Origin: Polynucleobacter sp. JS-Safj-400b-B2
GTDB taxonomy: Bacteria > Pseudomonadota > Gammaproteobacteria > Burkholderiales > Burkholderiaceae
DNA length: 64,000 nucleotides
Direction of reading: 5' to 3'
NCBI RefSeq assembly: GCF_018881975.1
Contig: NZ_JACVPJ010000001.1
Span: 186,001 to 250,000 of the forward strand
The notes under the pieces were generated by a model. The model was given only the letters and a program-made list of their open reading frames with translations, was not told where the DNA came from and made no database searches. Below are positions 8,843 through 17,077 of the stretch, piece after piece (the first letter of the stretch is position 1; each line of letters opens with the position of its first letter). Made by a program: the position numbers and the translations under genes.

Positions 8843-11788
8843 ATGCCATCTGTGAAAAAAATTGCCAATCAACTCTCTGTAAATTTAGATCAGATTAGGC
8901 TGAAATCAAAAAAATGGAAGGCTATTGTAGTTTCCATCATCGCTGTCTTTTTGTTGGCAATAACTTTCGGCCTCACTGCTTATTTTGATTTGCCTCCGGG
9001 TTCATTGGTTTTGCATTATTTACAATCTGAGTCTGACAATCAGGCTAATTTGCTCGATGTCGTTGCCATTGCTGATTTCTCTGGCCCTACCCGGATGATT
9101 GGTCAAGATCTTGCCCAGGGATTTAAGGACGCAGCAAGCGCAGGCAATATCTCGAATGATGTACGCCTCATCATCAGGGATGACCGCGGCAATGCAAATG
9201 CAGTGGCAGCCCTTGCTGATAGTGCTGCTGCAGGGTTTAGTACGCTAGCGGTAATCGGTCCAACCCAAGCACTGGGTTACCAAGATATGACTGCATCTTT
9301 GGAAGAGGGAATGGTCCCGGGCTTGGTTCCCATTAGCCCTCCAATCATTCATCAAAATGAAAAATGGATTTTTGCTTTGCAGCCTAGCCAAGAACGACAA
9401 GGCGAGTTTGTAAGTAATCTGCTTTTGAAGGTGCAAAAATCAAATTCAACTGTATTCATTACTCTTGAGGGTGATTCAAAGAATGGTTACGCCAATGGCT
9501 TTCAAAAAGTATTTTCTAAAATTGGAAAAAATAACTTTGTATTAAAGGTATGGCCGAAGAGTGGTGATAAAGAAGCCATTGCACAACTCCTCAAGTCAAT
9601 CTCTACTTTTGATTTCGTTGCGTTTTCATTGCCAACAGATGAGGCTGTTCAGTTGGTAAAGGGGTTGAAGGATGAAAATTATGCGGGGCAAATAGTAGGC
9701 TTTGGTGGTGCAAGTCTCCCTACATTCCCCGATCAGTTTCGTGAATTTCCAAAAGAACGTTTAGCCCCTGGTTTTTATACGAATGGTTTGATGAGTGTGA
9801 CGCCATTCCTCCCAAGCATGGCGGATGAGCGTGCACGTGAGTTTATTAACGTTTACCAAAAACGGCGCCAAGAAAATCCTTCTTGGGCATATGCCTATGG
9901 ATATGATTCTGCTTACCTATTAAGCGCCTTCATTGAAAAATTAAAGCGCGATACCCCCGACTGGAAAAAACTTCCTCCTGAAGAGATTCGTAAAAGTTTC
10001 CAAAGCTATCTATCTTCCTTGAATAGCAGTCAAGGAAAAGAGGGTGCTTTCACTGGCCGTATGCGTTTAGATCAGAATCAAGAGCGCGATATTCCGCCAA
10101 CATTAGTATCCTTTCGGAACGGCAAGCAATTGCCTTATTTAACGCAGTATGGAACCGATGCTGCGCGCTTCAACTTTGCTGAGAAGGTTTCTGACAATAA
10201 AATTCAAGTTGATAGCCGAGTATATGATTTGGTCCCGGTTATATTTACTGGCCTCATCCCACGAGAAATCAGCTTTATTAACTTAGAGAAAAGAAACTTT
10301 ACTGGGGAAGTTGATATCTGGTTCCGCGGTAGCTTGGCAATTGATGCTGACGATATCGTTTTCCCAGCCCTATTTACTGATAATCCCTCATTTACGGTTT
10401 TAGAGTCTTCTGACGGTAAGTATGAAAAGTATCGACTGTATCGTTACCGTGGGGTCTTCAAATTTGAGGCATTATCAAAAGACTTAGCCTTAGGTCAGTT
10501 ACCTTTGTCGATTGCTTATCGACACAAAACACTGGACTCTTCGCAATTGCGTTTCGTGATTGATGAAGCAAATATTGGTAATACTGCTTCCATTATCAAA
10601 GGTATGGAGAAGTCTGAGGTCTTGGCGCCGGAAATGGATTACCGAGCAGAAACTACCAGTCTCGCAATTGAAACGGATATTGTGAATTCCCTAGGAAATC
10701 CTGCTTCAGCCACAGGCGAAAGAAGCTTTTCAGAATTTAAGGCTACTTATGGATTACGTAATAAGAATGCCATGCTTGGATCCTACTTAGGTAGTAGGTT
10801 GGATTGGAAAATCTCAAGTGGAATAGCTCTTTTGTTTGCCCTGATCGCTTGCATTCCTTGGTTAATGAGAACTTACTTTAGAAATCGCAGGAAGTTTGGG
10901 CGTCTCATCACAATTGAATCTAGCCTATTGACAGTCTTTTTTATAGAGATCTGTTTATTTTTTAGCCCTGCACTCGATAAAGTAAATGCAATCTGGCTGG
11001 TGACTATTCAAAATGCATTTACTGCCTTTTACTATTTTGCAATTGCCGCCACTTTGAATTTAGGTGTGGATTGGATGATCGAAAGACAGAAGTCAAAGAA
11101 GACGGCGCTTCAGGGCTCCTTGAGGGTACTTCTGTCTACCATCATTTATTCAACTTTTTTTGGCTTCTATTACACGGATGTATTAAACCGTGACATTCTT
11201 CCTGTCTTAGCTGCATCCTCAGTCATTCTTACTGTGGTTGGATTAGCCTTGCGTGAATTAATTTTGGATGCTTTGGGCGGAATAACGATTGGACTCGAAG
11301 GTGCAATTAAGCCTGGTGACTGGGTATTGATAAATGCCAAGGATCATAATATTGACGGCATGGTTGAAGAGCTGGGCTGGAGAAACGTTCGAATTCATTC
11401 TAGAGATGGCTTGGTACACTTCATCCCAAATTCAGTGCTTATTCAACAAACAGTCACCAATGCTTCAAGTGACGGCGGATACTCTAGAGTTGAAATTCCA
11501 TTTGAAGTAAGTGCATCAGCAAATCTAGAGAGCCTAATTCAAGCAATTAGATTGGCTGCCATTGATTTCCTTAAGGACAACGAATTTGTTGATCATTCAA
11601 AATCAATCCGGATCGTATGTGAAGAGATTGAGTCCGATGGCGCGCAATTAGAGGCTCACATCTTCTATCGCGCCGATCAATCAAGAGATCAGTTATCTAC
11701 ATCTGTTCTTGAGCTAGTAAATCGTATACTTCGAGAGCAAAATGCCCTACCGTTCATGTCTATTTCTGTTCGAGGACGGTCAACCTAA
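8843..11788 (+). CDS. Chimeric channel: periplasmic-binding-protein domain, Cys-loop-receptor-like domain, MscS pore
   Basis: The 981-residue product starts with a membrane anchor (about residues 25-47). A type I periplasmic ligand-binding domain follows (about 63-440; VVAIADFSGPTRMIGQD, YAYGYDSAYLLSAF). Residues about 455-645 are beta-rich and resemble the extracellular domain of prokaryotic pentameric ligand-gated channels: FINLEKRNFTGEVDIWFRGS, YRLYRYRGVFKFEALSKDL and LGQLPLSIAYRHKTLDSSQL. Then come about five membrane segments (657-677, 690-711, 717-741, 760-780, 784-805). The C-terminus is an MscS domain with LRELILDALGGITIGLEGAI, KPGDWV and IPNSVLIQQTVTN. The fold of the middle domain is my inference. 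It appears to be a ligand-responsive small-conductance channel in the inner membrane, with sensing domains in the periplasm. Confidence 0.85.
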   Translation: MPSVKKIANQLSVNLDQIRLKSKKWKAIVVSIIAVFLLAITFGLTAYFDLPPGSLVLHYLQSESDNQANLLDVVAIADFSGPTRMIGQDLAQGFKDAASAGNISNDVRLIIRDDRGNANAVAALADSAAAGFSTLAVIGPTQALGYQDMTASLEEGMVPGLVPISPPIIHQNEKWIFALQPSQERQGEFVSNLLLKVQKSNSTVFITLEGDSKNGYANGFQKVFSKIGKNNFVLKVWPKSGDKEAIAQLLKSISTFDFVAFSLPTDEAVQLVKGLKDENYAGQIVGFGGASLPTFPDQFREFPKERLAPGFYTNGLMSVTPFLPSMADERAREFINVYQKRRQENPSWAYAYGYDSAYLLSAFIEKLKRDTPDWKKLPPEEIRKSFQSYLSSLNSSQGKEGAFTGRMRLDQNQERDIPPTLVSFRNGKQLPYLTQYGTDAARFNFAEKVSDNKIQVDSRVYDLVPVIFTGLIPREISFINLEKRNFTGEVDIWFRGSLAIDADDIVFPALFTDNPSFTVLESSDGKYEKYRLYRYRGVFKFEALSKDLALGQLPLSIAYRHKTLDSSQLRFVIDEANIGNTASIIKGMEKSEVLAPEMDYRAETTSLAIETDIVNSLGNPASATGERSFSEFKATYGLRNKNAMLGSYLGSRLDWKISSGIALLFALIACIPWLMRTYFRNRRKFGRLITIESSLLTVFFIEICLFFSPALDKVNAIWLVTIQNAFTAFYYFAIAATLNLGVDWMIERQKSKKTALQGSLRVLLSTIIYSTFFGFYYTDVLNRDILPVLAASSVILTVVGLALRELILDALGGITIGLEGAIKPGDWVLINAKDHNIDGMVEELGWRNVRIHSRDGLVHFIPNSVLIQQTVTNASSDGGYSRVEIPFEVSASANLESLIQAIRLAAIDFLKDNEFVDHSKSIRIVCEEIESDGAQLEAHIFYRADQSRDQLSTSVLELVNRILREQNALPFMSISVRGRST

Positions 11789-12035
11789 ATTACATTACAT
11801 TCGTATCCAAGTATTTGGTCTCTAAACAGGGTCTGAAATATGGTGAGATTATTGCTTATACTCAAAAAAGTACGAATTTGATAGCTATTTAAGATCAAGC
11901 CAAGTGGGTAGTTCAGTTAGCAGAGGGTGGCATAAGCATTCATTAAACTATCTTTGTGCTAATTTAATGGTTGCACATCTTGTAACCAAATCCTGCGTAC
12001 AATGTCGGTAAATGGAAGATCAATTTATCCTCAAA

Positions 12036-12143
12036 ATGCCACATAACAATGCTAGTTACACAAAAGTTACACAAACAAAAACAGTAGGCGTAACCCACTG
12101 TTTTGTATGTGGTTTTAACAACGTAACTATTGAGTGGGAATAA
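12036..12143 (+). CDS. Doubtful 35-residue ORF with a CxxC motif
   Basis: An ATG at 12036 opens a 35-codon frame that ends 30 bp before the DUF455 gene. The translation contains THCFVCGFNN, a CxxC pair that could bind metal, and ends TIEWE. A weak GGAAGA lies about 17 nt upstream of the ATG, too far to be convincing. The frame also contains a tandem repeat and an inverted repeat, so the DNA may be regulatory and not coding. I do not recognise the peptide. Confidence 0.2.
   Translation: MPHNNASYTKVTQTKTVGVTHCFVCGFNNVTIEWE
12055..12076 (+). repeat. Tandem 11-bp direct repeat upstream of the DUF455 gene
   Basis: GTTACACAAAA (12055-12065) is followed directly by GTTACACAAAC (12066-12076), identical at 10 of 11 positions. 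Eleven-base periodicity is typical of sites for OmpR/PhoB-family response regulators, so it may be an operator for the DUF455-radical SAM operon. Confidence 0.5.
12078..12104. repeat. 8-bp perfect inverted repeat upstream of the DUF455 gene
   Basis: AAAACAGT (12078-12085) and ACTGTTTT (12097-12104) form a perfect inverted repeat around an 11-nt loop. The T-run at the end gives it a terminator-like shape, but the stem is weak; it may instead be an operator. It lies immediately after the tandem direct repeat. Confidence 0.45.
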
Positions 12144-12173
12144 GGGGCGGGCTACACCAGCCTACTATTTCCT

Positions 12174-12971
12174 ATGCTTGAGTTACGAGAAGCTTCACTC
12201 GCAATCCTAGCAAGTACGGATGCACAAACTAAAGTAAGTCAGTTGCTAAAGCTGTTTACTGAATATCAAGAGCAACGAGTAACCCTGGATGTTTCTCGTA
12301 AGCTTGAATCTCAAACTCTCATTCTTCCTGGTCGCCCAGTAAAACCAGAGCTCGTACTTCCAAAGCTCGTTCCCAAAAGAAGAATGGATACGCTTGAGGG
12401 TAGAGCGGGCTTATTGCACTCTCTGGCGCATATTGAATTTAATGCCATGAATCTTGCCTTGGATGCAATTTGGCGCTTTCCAAATATGCCCAAGGAATAT
12501 TATGAAGATTGGCTCAAAGTCGCTAAAGAAGAGGCTTATCACTTCAGCCTCGTAAATGAGCATTTGCACTCACTAGGTTTTTCTTATGGGGACTTTCCTG
12601 CGCACAATAGCTTGTGGGAGATGGTTGAGAGAACAACAGATTCAGTCATTGCCCGTATGGCGCTGGTACCCAGAACAATGGAAGCTCGAGGATTGGATGC
12701 TGTGCCTTCGATTCGAGATCGCTTTAAGCAAATAAAAGAAGCTCGTGCGGTTGAGATTCTGGAGATTATTCTTAATGATGAAATCGGTCATGTACTGATT
12801 GGTAATCGCTGGTTTAATTTCTTATGCACAAAAGATAATCTTTCTCCAATTTCTGCTTATCGAGAATTAGCTGCTCAATATCTTGCACCTGTTCTAAAAG
12901 GGCCATTTAATATGGAGGCACGCAAGCTAGCGGGTTTTTCAACGGAAGAGTTAGATCTTCTTGGAGCATAG
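12174..12971 (+). CDS. DUF455 family ferritin-like protein
   Basis: This 265-residue protein belongs to the DUF455 family, a ferritin-like four-helix fold. Candidate metal ligands are visible in the order expected for a di-metal site: HIEFNAMNLALDAIW, KEEAYHFSLVNEHL and LNDEIGHVLIGNRWF. Some relatives act on tRNA (MiaE-like proteins share the fold) but the activity of DUF455 is not established. It is separated by 3 bp from a B12-binding radical SAM gene, so the two are probably co-transcribed. The start at 12174 has no clear ribosome binding site. Confidence 0.82.
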   Translation: MLELREASLAILASTDAQTKVSQLLKLFTEYQEQRVTLDVSRKLESQTLILPGRPVKPELVLPKLVPKRRMDTLEGRAGLLHSLAHIEFNAMNLALDAIWRFPNMPKEYYEDWLKVAKEEAYHFSLVNEHLHSLGFSYGDFPAHNSLWEMVERTTDSVIARMALVPRTMEARGLDAVPSIRDRFKQIKEARAVEILEIILNDEIGHVLIGNRWFNFLCTKDNLSPISAYRELAAQYLAPVLKGPFNMEARKLAGFSTEELDLLGA

Positions 12972-12974
12972 TGA

Positions 12975-14879
12975 ATGAGCATGAAGGTATTAAGCCTCAT
13001 CCCACCTATGACTCAGCTGAATACGCCGTATCCTTCTACGGCTTATATTACTGGGTTTCTGAGATCGCGCGGAATTAATGCCGTTCAAGAAGATCTCGCA
13101 CTAGCTCTCGTACTGAGTTTTTTTACTCCAGAAGGCATGGCCGAGATTCGAGTCGAAGCGCTTCGTGTTCCTGAAGAGAATCGCAGTGCTAGCGTGAATT
13201 TTTTCTTGGATCACTTCGATTCTTATCAAACCACCGTCTCACCAGTTATTCATTTCTTGCAGGGCCGTGACAGCACCTTAAGTCATCGTATTAATACCCG
13301 TGATTTTTTGCCTGAGGGCCCGCGGTTTACTGCGCTCGATGTATTTGAAGATGAGGAGTCTACCGATTCATTGGCTTGGGCTTTCGGTGCTCTTGGCTCA
13401 CAGGATAGGGCCCGTCATTTAGCAACCTTATATCTCAATGATTTGTCTGATGTGCTGCGTGATGCAGTGGATGATCGCTTTGAATTTGTGCGTTATGCAG
13501 AATCGCTTGCAAGTAGTCAGCCCACCTTTACACCTTTAGCCGAGGCACTCAAAGCTAGTCCGACACTCATGGATTTGCATTTACAGGAGCTTACTACCAA
13601 GGCTATTGAGCGCCATCAACCAAGCCTAGTGCTTTTGTCTATACCTTTTCCTGGTGCAATGTACGCTGCTTTACGAATAGCCCAAGCGATTAAAGATGCC
13701 CATCCAGAAATCAAAATTGCCTTAGGCGGTGGGTATGTCAATACGGAGTTGAGGGAGTTATCCGATGTTCGTATTTTTGATTACGTTGATTTCATCACGC
13801 TAGACTCTGGCGAGAGACCGCTACTTGCTTTACTTGATCATCTTCAAGGTAAGCGCTCGGCAGAGCGTTTAGTTCGTACCTTTATAAGAAATTCAAAAAA
13901 TCAAGTGCAATACCTGAATTGGCAAGAGCCAGATGTGCCTTTTGAGGAGGTCGGTACTGCTACTTGGGATGGCTTACCTCTCGATTCTTATCTATCGCTT
14001 CTAGATATGTTAAACCCGATGCACCGCTTGTGGAGCGATGGTCGCTGGAATAAGTTAACTGTTGCGCATGGATGCTATTGGAAAAAATGTAGCTTCTGCG
14101 ATGTGTCGCTTGACTATATCTCTCGTTATGAAACTGCATCAGCCAGCTTATTGGTGGACCGTATTGAGCAAATTGTTGCTGAGACCGGACAGACAGGTTT
14201 TCATTTTGTAGATGAGGCTGCACCTCCGAAAATATTAAAAGCTTTGGCTGAGGAGCTTATTCGTCGTAAGGTACTCATCTCCTGGTGGGGCAATATTCGT
14301 TTTGAGAAAACCTTTACCCCTGAATTAGCTGACCTTTTAGCGCGTAGTGGTTGTATTGCCATGTCTGGCGGCCTTGAGGTGGCCTCTGATCGCCTTCTAA
14401 ATCTAATGAAGAAGGGTGTATCCGTGGAGCAGGTAGCTCAAGTTACCAAAGGATTCTCCAATGCTGGCATCTTGGTGCACGCCTATCTGATGTATGGCTT
14501 TCCAACTCAAACCGTACAAGAGACGGTAGATGCTTTGGAGTATGTAAGGCAGCTTTTTGAGCATGGCTGCATACAAAGCGGTTTCTTTCACCGCTTTACG
14601 TGTACCGTGCACTCTCCAGTAGGCATGAATCCTCAAGAGTACGGAATTGAGTTAATTCCATTGCCTGAAATCACTTTCGCTAAAAATGATGTGCTCTTTA
14701 TTGATCCTACCGGGGTTGATCATGATGCGCTGGGGCGGGGCCTAAAGAAGGCTATCTACAACTATATGCATGGCGTAGGATTTGATATTAAAGTCCAGTC
14801 CTGGTTTGATGCATTAGATATTGCCATCCCCAAGACAAAAGTGCCAAAGAATTTTATTGAAAACGCTTTATATCGATAG
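12975..14879 (+). CDS. B12-binding domain radical SAM protein
   Basis: The 634-residue protein has an N-terminal cobalamin-binding-like region, with VLSLIPPMTQLNTPYP at the start and the Rossmann segment VLLSIPFPGAMYAALRIAQA near residue 220. The radical SAM core follows: HGCYWKKCSFCDVS contributes cluster cysteines 367, 372 and 375, and MSGGLEVASDRLL and AYLMYGFPTQT are typical SAM-binding segments. Members carry out methylations or rearrangements using SAM and, often, cobalamin. Substrate unknown. It forms a pair with the upstream DUF455 gene, whose stop lies 3 bp before this start; an oxygen- or metal-linked modification pathway is a guess. Confidence 0.85.
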   Translation: MSMKVLSLIPPMTQLNTPYPSTAYITGFLRSRGINAVQEDLALALVLSFFTPEGMAEIRVEALRVPEENRSASVNFFLDHFDSYQTTVSPVIHFLQGRDSTLSHRINTRDFLPEGPRFTALDVFEDEESTDSLAWAFGALGSQDRARHLATLYLNDLSDVLRDAVDDRFEFVRYAESLASSQPTFTPLAEALKASPTLMDLHLQELTTKAIERHQPSLVLLSIPFPGAMYAALRIAQAIKDAHPEIKIALGGGYVNTELRELSDVRIFDYVDFITLDSGERPLLALLDHLQGKRSAERLVRTFIRNSKNQVQYLNWQEPDVPFEEVGTATWDGLPLDSYLSLLDMLNPMHRLWSDGRWNKLTVAHGCYWKKCSFCDVSLDYISRYETASASLLVDRIEQIVAETGQTGFHFVDEAAPPKILKALAEELIRRKVLISWWGNIRFEKTFTPELADLLARSGCIAMSGGLEVASDRLLNLMKKGVSVEQVAQVTKGFSNAGILVHAYLMYGFPTQTVQETVDALEYVRQLFEHGCIQSGFFHRFTCTVHSPVGMNPQEYGIELIPLPEITFAKNDVLFIDPTGVDHDALGRGLKKAIYNYMHGVGFDIKVQSWFDALDIAIPKTKVPKNFIENALYR

Positions 14880-14943
14880 CGTTCAGGAATAAGTCAGATA
14901 TACAATTATTTTGCATGGTTCTAAATTAATGTAGGAGCAACAA

Positions 14944-15645
14944 ATGAATTTATCGCGACGCACATTCATAGCATCAGCTGCTTTAGCTCCAGTCGCATGT
15001 GGTGTGCCGTTGGCATATCAACGAGGAACCCCTGTTGCTCAGCCAAACACCACTCCATCTATTAGAGCCCCTCAAGTAGGGCAGGAGTGGACCTACATTA
15101 AGCGTGACGTTTTTGATGGAAAGATTCGCGGCGTCATTACCGAGCGTGTTTCTAGTGTTGGCTCAACTATTGTGATTGAGCGCTCTGACGAAAATGGTAG
15201 TCAATTGGCTAGTGAGATACAGGGTCCTTGGGGTATGGTGCAGCTTGATACTTCTTGGCCACGCTTACTGAGTTTTAAGCCACCTATTCCCTTGTGGCCA
15301 CTAGAACTATCCTCCAGCTGGAGCAAGCAGGTCACCACCAAATATAGCTTGGGTGGGTATTCTGAAAACTCCTATAACTGGCAGGAATACATGACAGCGC
15401 ATGGTTGGGAGCAAATTACGGTGCCTGCAGGAACCTTTTTAACGTTACGTTATCAAAACCTCATTAACTATGATAGTGAGGATGACAATAAGGTGAACTG
15501 CATACGTAAAGAGACTCTTTGGTTTGCTCCCAGCATCGGTCGCTGGGTGGCTCGTGAGTCTTCTGGCTCCTACATGATTCAGGGTCAACTAGGTATGCCA
15601 AATTTAGAGGATAGCTTGCAATGGCAGCTGAGCTCCTACAAGTGA
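14944..15645 (+). CDS. Exported protein with twin-arginine signal, first of two tandem paralogues
   Basis: The 233-residue product starts MNLSRRTFIASAALAPVACG, combining a twin-arginine motif (SRRTFI) with a lipobox-like APVAC, so it may be a Tat-exported lipoprotein. The mature part is beta-rich and contains VGQEWTYIKRDVFDG, EIQGPWGMVQ, a PAGTFLTLRYQN segment and LWFAPSIGRWVARES. The same landmarks occur in the following gene, so the pair arose by duplication. A good ribosome binding site (AGGAG) precedes the ATG. I do not recognise a characterised function. Confidence 0.75.
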   Translation: MNLSRRTFIASAALAPVACGVPLAYQRGTPVAQPNTTPSIRAPQVGQEWTYIKRDVFDGKIRGVITERVSSVGSTIVIERSDENGSQLASEIQGPWGMVQLDTSWPRLLSFKPPIPLWPLELSSSWSKQVTTKYSLGGYSENSYNWQEYMTAHGWEQITVPAGTFLTLRYQNLINYDSEDDNKVNCIRKETLWFAPSIGRWVARESSGSYMIQGQLGMPNLEDSLQWQLSSYK

Positions 15646-16349
15646 TGCGCACCTATAGATTTGCATGTTTCTTAGCACCATTTTTTTTGGTAGGGTGCAT
15701 AGCTACCCAGCCCTATCCCAGGGGCGTAGCAACCACTCAACCAGTACCAACTCCTAACGTTAGAGCGCCTAATGTAGGGCAAGAGTGGGTATATCAAGTT
15801 CGTAATGTATTTAATCAAGAGATAGTCGATACGATCACTGAAAAAGTAGTATCCGTGGGCAGTGAAGTACGTATAGCGCGCTCCGGAGCGAAAGCGGGAC
15901 CGCTCCCTGATGAAATTCAATCGCCGTGGGGTTTTGTGCTGCAAGATCCCCATTGGAACCCAGCTCAGAGATTTTCCAAACCCATTCCCATTTGGCCACA
16001 ACAAATGCAAGTTGGTTGGAATGGATTTTTCACTGCCCAATATCAAGTACCCACTTATCCGGATGGAAGTTACTACTGGGGTCTTGGGATGACTGCGACT
16101 CAATGGGAGCGCATAAAGACGCCTGCCGGAGAGTTCTTGGTATTGCAATTTCATAATGAGATACCCAATTTTGTAAGTAATGATCTATTTAGAGTCGGTA
16201 ATGTTCGGCAAGAAGATCTCTGGTTTTCGCCGGAGATAGGCCGATGGGTTATTCGGAGAAGTTTTGGGCGGTACATTACCTCAGGCGTATATTGGGTAAA
16301 TGCCTTTTGGGAGGATTACCTGGAGTGGGAGTTAATCTCCTGGAAGTAG
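15645..16349 (+). CDS. Lipoprotein, second tandem paralogue of unknown function
   Basis: I choose the ATG at 15645, which overlaps the previous stop as TGATG, over the in-frame ATG at 15621. It gives a clean lipoprotein signal (MRTYRFACFLAPFFLVGC, lipobox LVGC) and 234 residues. The mature part shares VGQEWVYQVRNVFN, EIQSPWGFV, PAGEFLVLQFHN and LWFSPEIGRWVIR with the upstream protein. The first copy has a Tat-like signal and this one a Sec lipoprotein signal. Both are probably envelope proteins translated together; function unknown. Confidence 0.75.
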   Translation: MRTYRFACFLAPFFLVGCIATQPYPRGVATTQPVPTPNVRAPNVGQEWVYQVRNVFNQEIVDTITEKVVSVGSEVRIARSGAKAGPLPDEIQSPWGFVLQDPHWNPAQRFSKPIPIWPQQMQVGWNGFFTAQYQVPTYPDGSYYWGLGMTATQWERIKTPAGEFLVLQFHNEIPNFVSNDLFRVGNVRQEDLWFSPEIGRWVIRRSFGRYITSGVYWVNAFWEDYLEWELISWK

Positions 16350-16377
16350 GCATTGCGCTTAAAATAGGCGCATTGCT

Positions 16378-17031
16378 ATGTATACCGTAAAAGAACTATT
16401 CCCCACGCTCCAGGGCGAAGGCGCCCACGCTGGTAGGGCGGCAGTATTTTGCCGTTTTGCTGGATGCAATCTTTGGAGTGGGCGTGAAGAGGATCGAGCC
16501 ACAGCCATTTGTCAGTTTTGCGATACCGATTTTGTTGGCAGCGATGGCTCGGGCGGCGGTAAGTTCGAAACTGCGACTTCACTTGCAGATGCTATCGAGA
16601 CTTCATGGCGAAGTACTTCTGCCGGACCTCAGCAGCGATATGTGGTTTTCACTGGAGGGGAGCCGCTCTTGCAACTGGATGATGAGTTAATTGCAGCACT
16701 TCATCAGAAAGGTTTTGAAGTAGCAATTGAAACGAATGGCACTATTAAAGTTCCCAAAGGGGTGGATTGGATTTGTGTAAGCCCTAAAGCTGGCGCTGAG
16801 TTGATTGTTCTTCAAGCAGATGAGTTAAAGCTCGTGATTCCACAAACCAAGCACCAGCCATTAGAAAAGTTGATGGCGCGTTTTGAGGGAATGGATTATC
16901 GCAATCGTTTTTTACAGCCGATGGATGGCCCAAACCTTAAAAGCAATACTGAATTAGCTGTCAGCTTGTGCCAAAGGCGTCCCCTATGGAGATTAAGTCT
17001 GCAATCCCATAAACTGATTGGGATTCGGTAA
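16378..17031 (+). CDS. queE: 7-carboxy-7-deazaguanine synthase (radical SAM)
   Basis: QueE rearranges 6-carboxytetrahydropterin to 7-carboxy-7-deazaguanine in queuosine synthesis. The 217-residue protein has the family's cluster motif with a 14-residue first spacing: the cysteine of FAGCNLW, then AICQFCDTDF. LQGEGAHAGRAAVF at the N-terminus and FTGGEPLLQ are substrate and SAM-binding segments. queD follows after 46 bp, so the two consecutive enzymes of the pathway are probably co-transcribed. The start at 16378 gives MYTVKELFPTLQGEG, the usual N-terminus. Confidence 0.95.
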   Translation: MYTVKELFPTLQGEGAHAGRAAVFCRFAGCNLWSGREEDRATAICQFCDTDFVGSDGSGGGKFETATSLADAIETSWRSTSAGPQQRYVVFTGGEPLLQLDDELIAALHQKGFEVAIETNGTIKVPKGVDWICVSPKAGAELIVLQADELKLVIPQTKHQPLEKLMARFEGMDYRNRFLQPMDGPNLKSNTELAVSLCQRRPLWRLSLQSHKLIGIR

Positions 17032-17077
17032 ATTAGGCAAGCCTTAGCTAAGCGCAAATTGATTAAATAAGCACCTC

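Larger units (their letters stand above)
11789..12173. other. Longest non-coding gap, with short repeats and a doubtful small ORF
   Basis: This 385-bp interval separates the channel gene from the DUF455 gene. Its first 240 bp show nothing I can name. The last third holds a tandem 11-mer repeat (12055-12076), an 8-bp inverted repeat (12078-12104) and a 35-codon ORF (12036-12143). I see no tRNA, riboswitch or clear terminator. Confidence 0.6.

Noticed and set aside
12120..12143. Similarity of the small ORF end (TIEWE) to the end of GuaA
   Set aside because: Five residues and about 12 identical bases match the guaA 3' end, but the upstream parts are unrelated, so chance is the simplest explanation.
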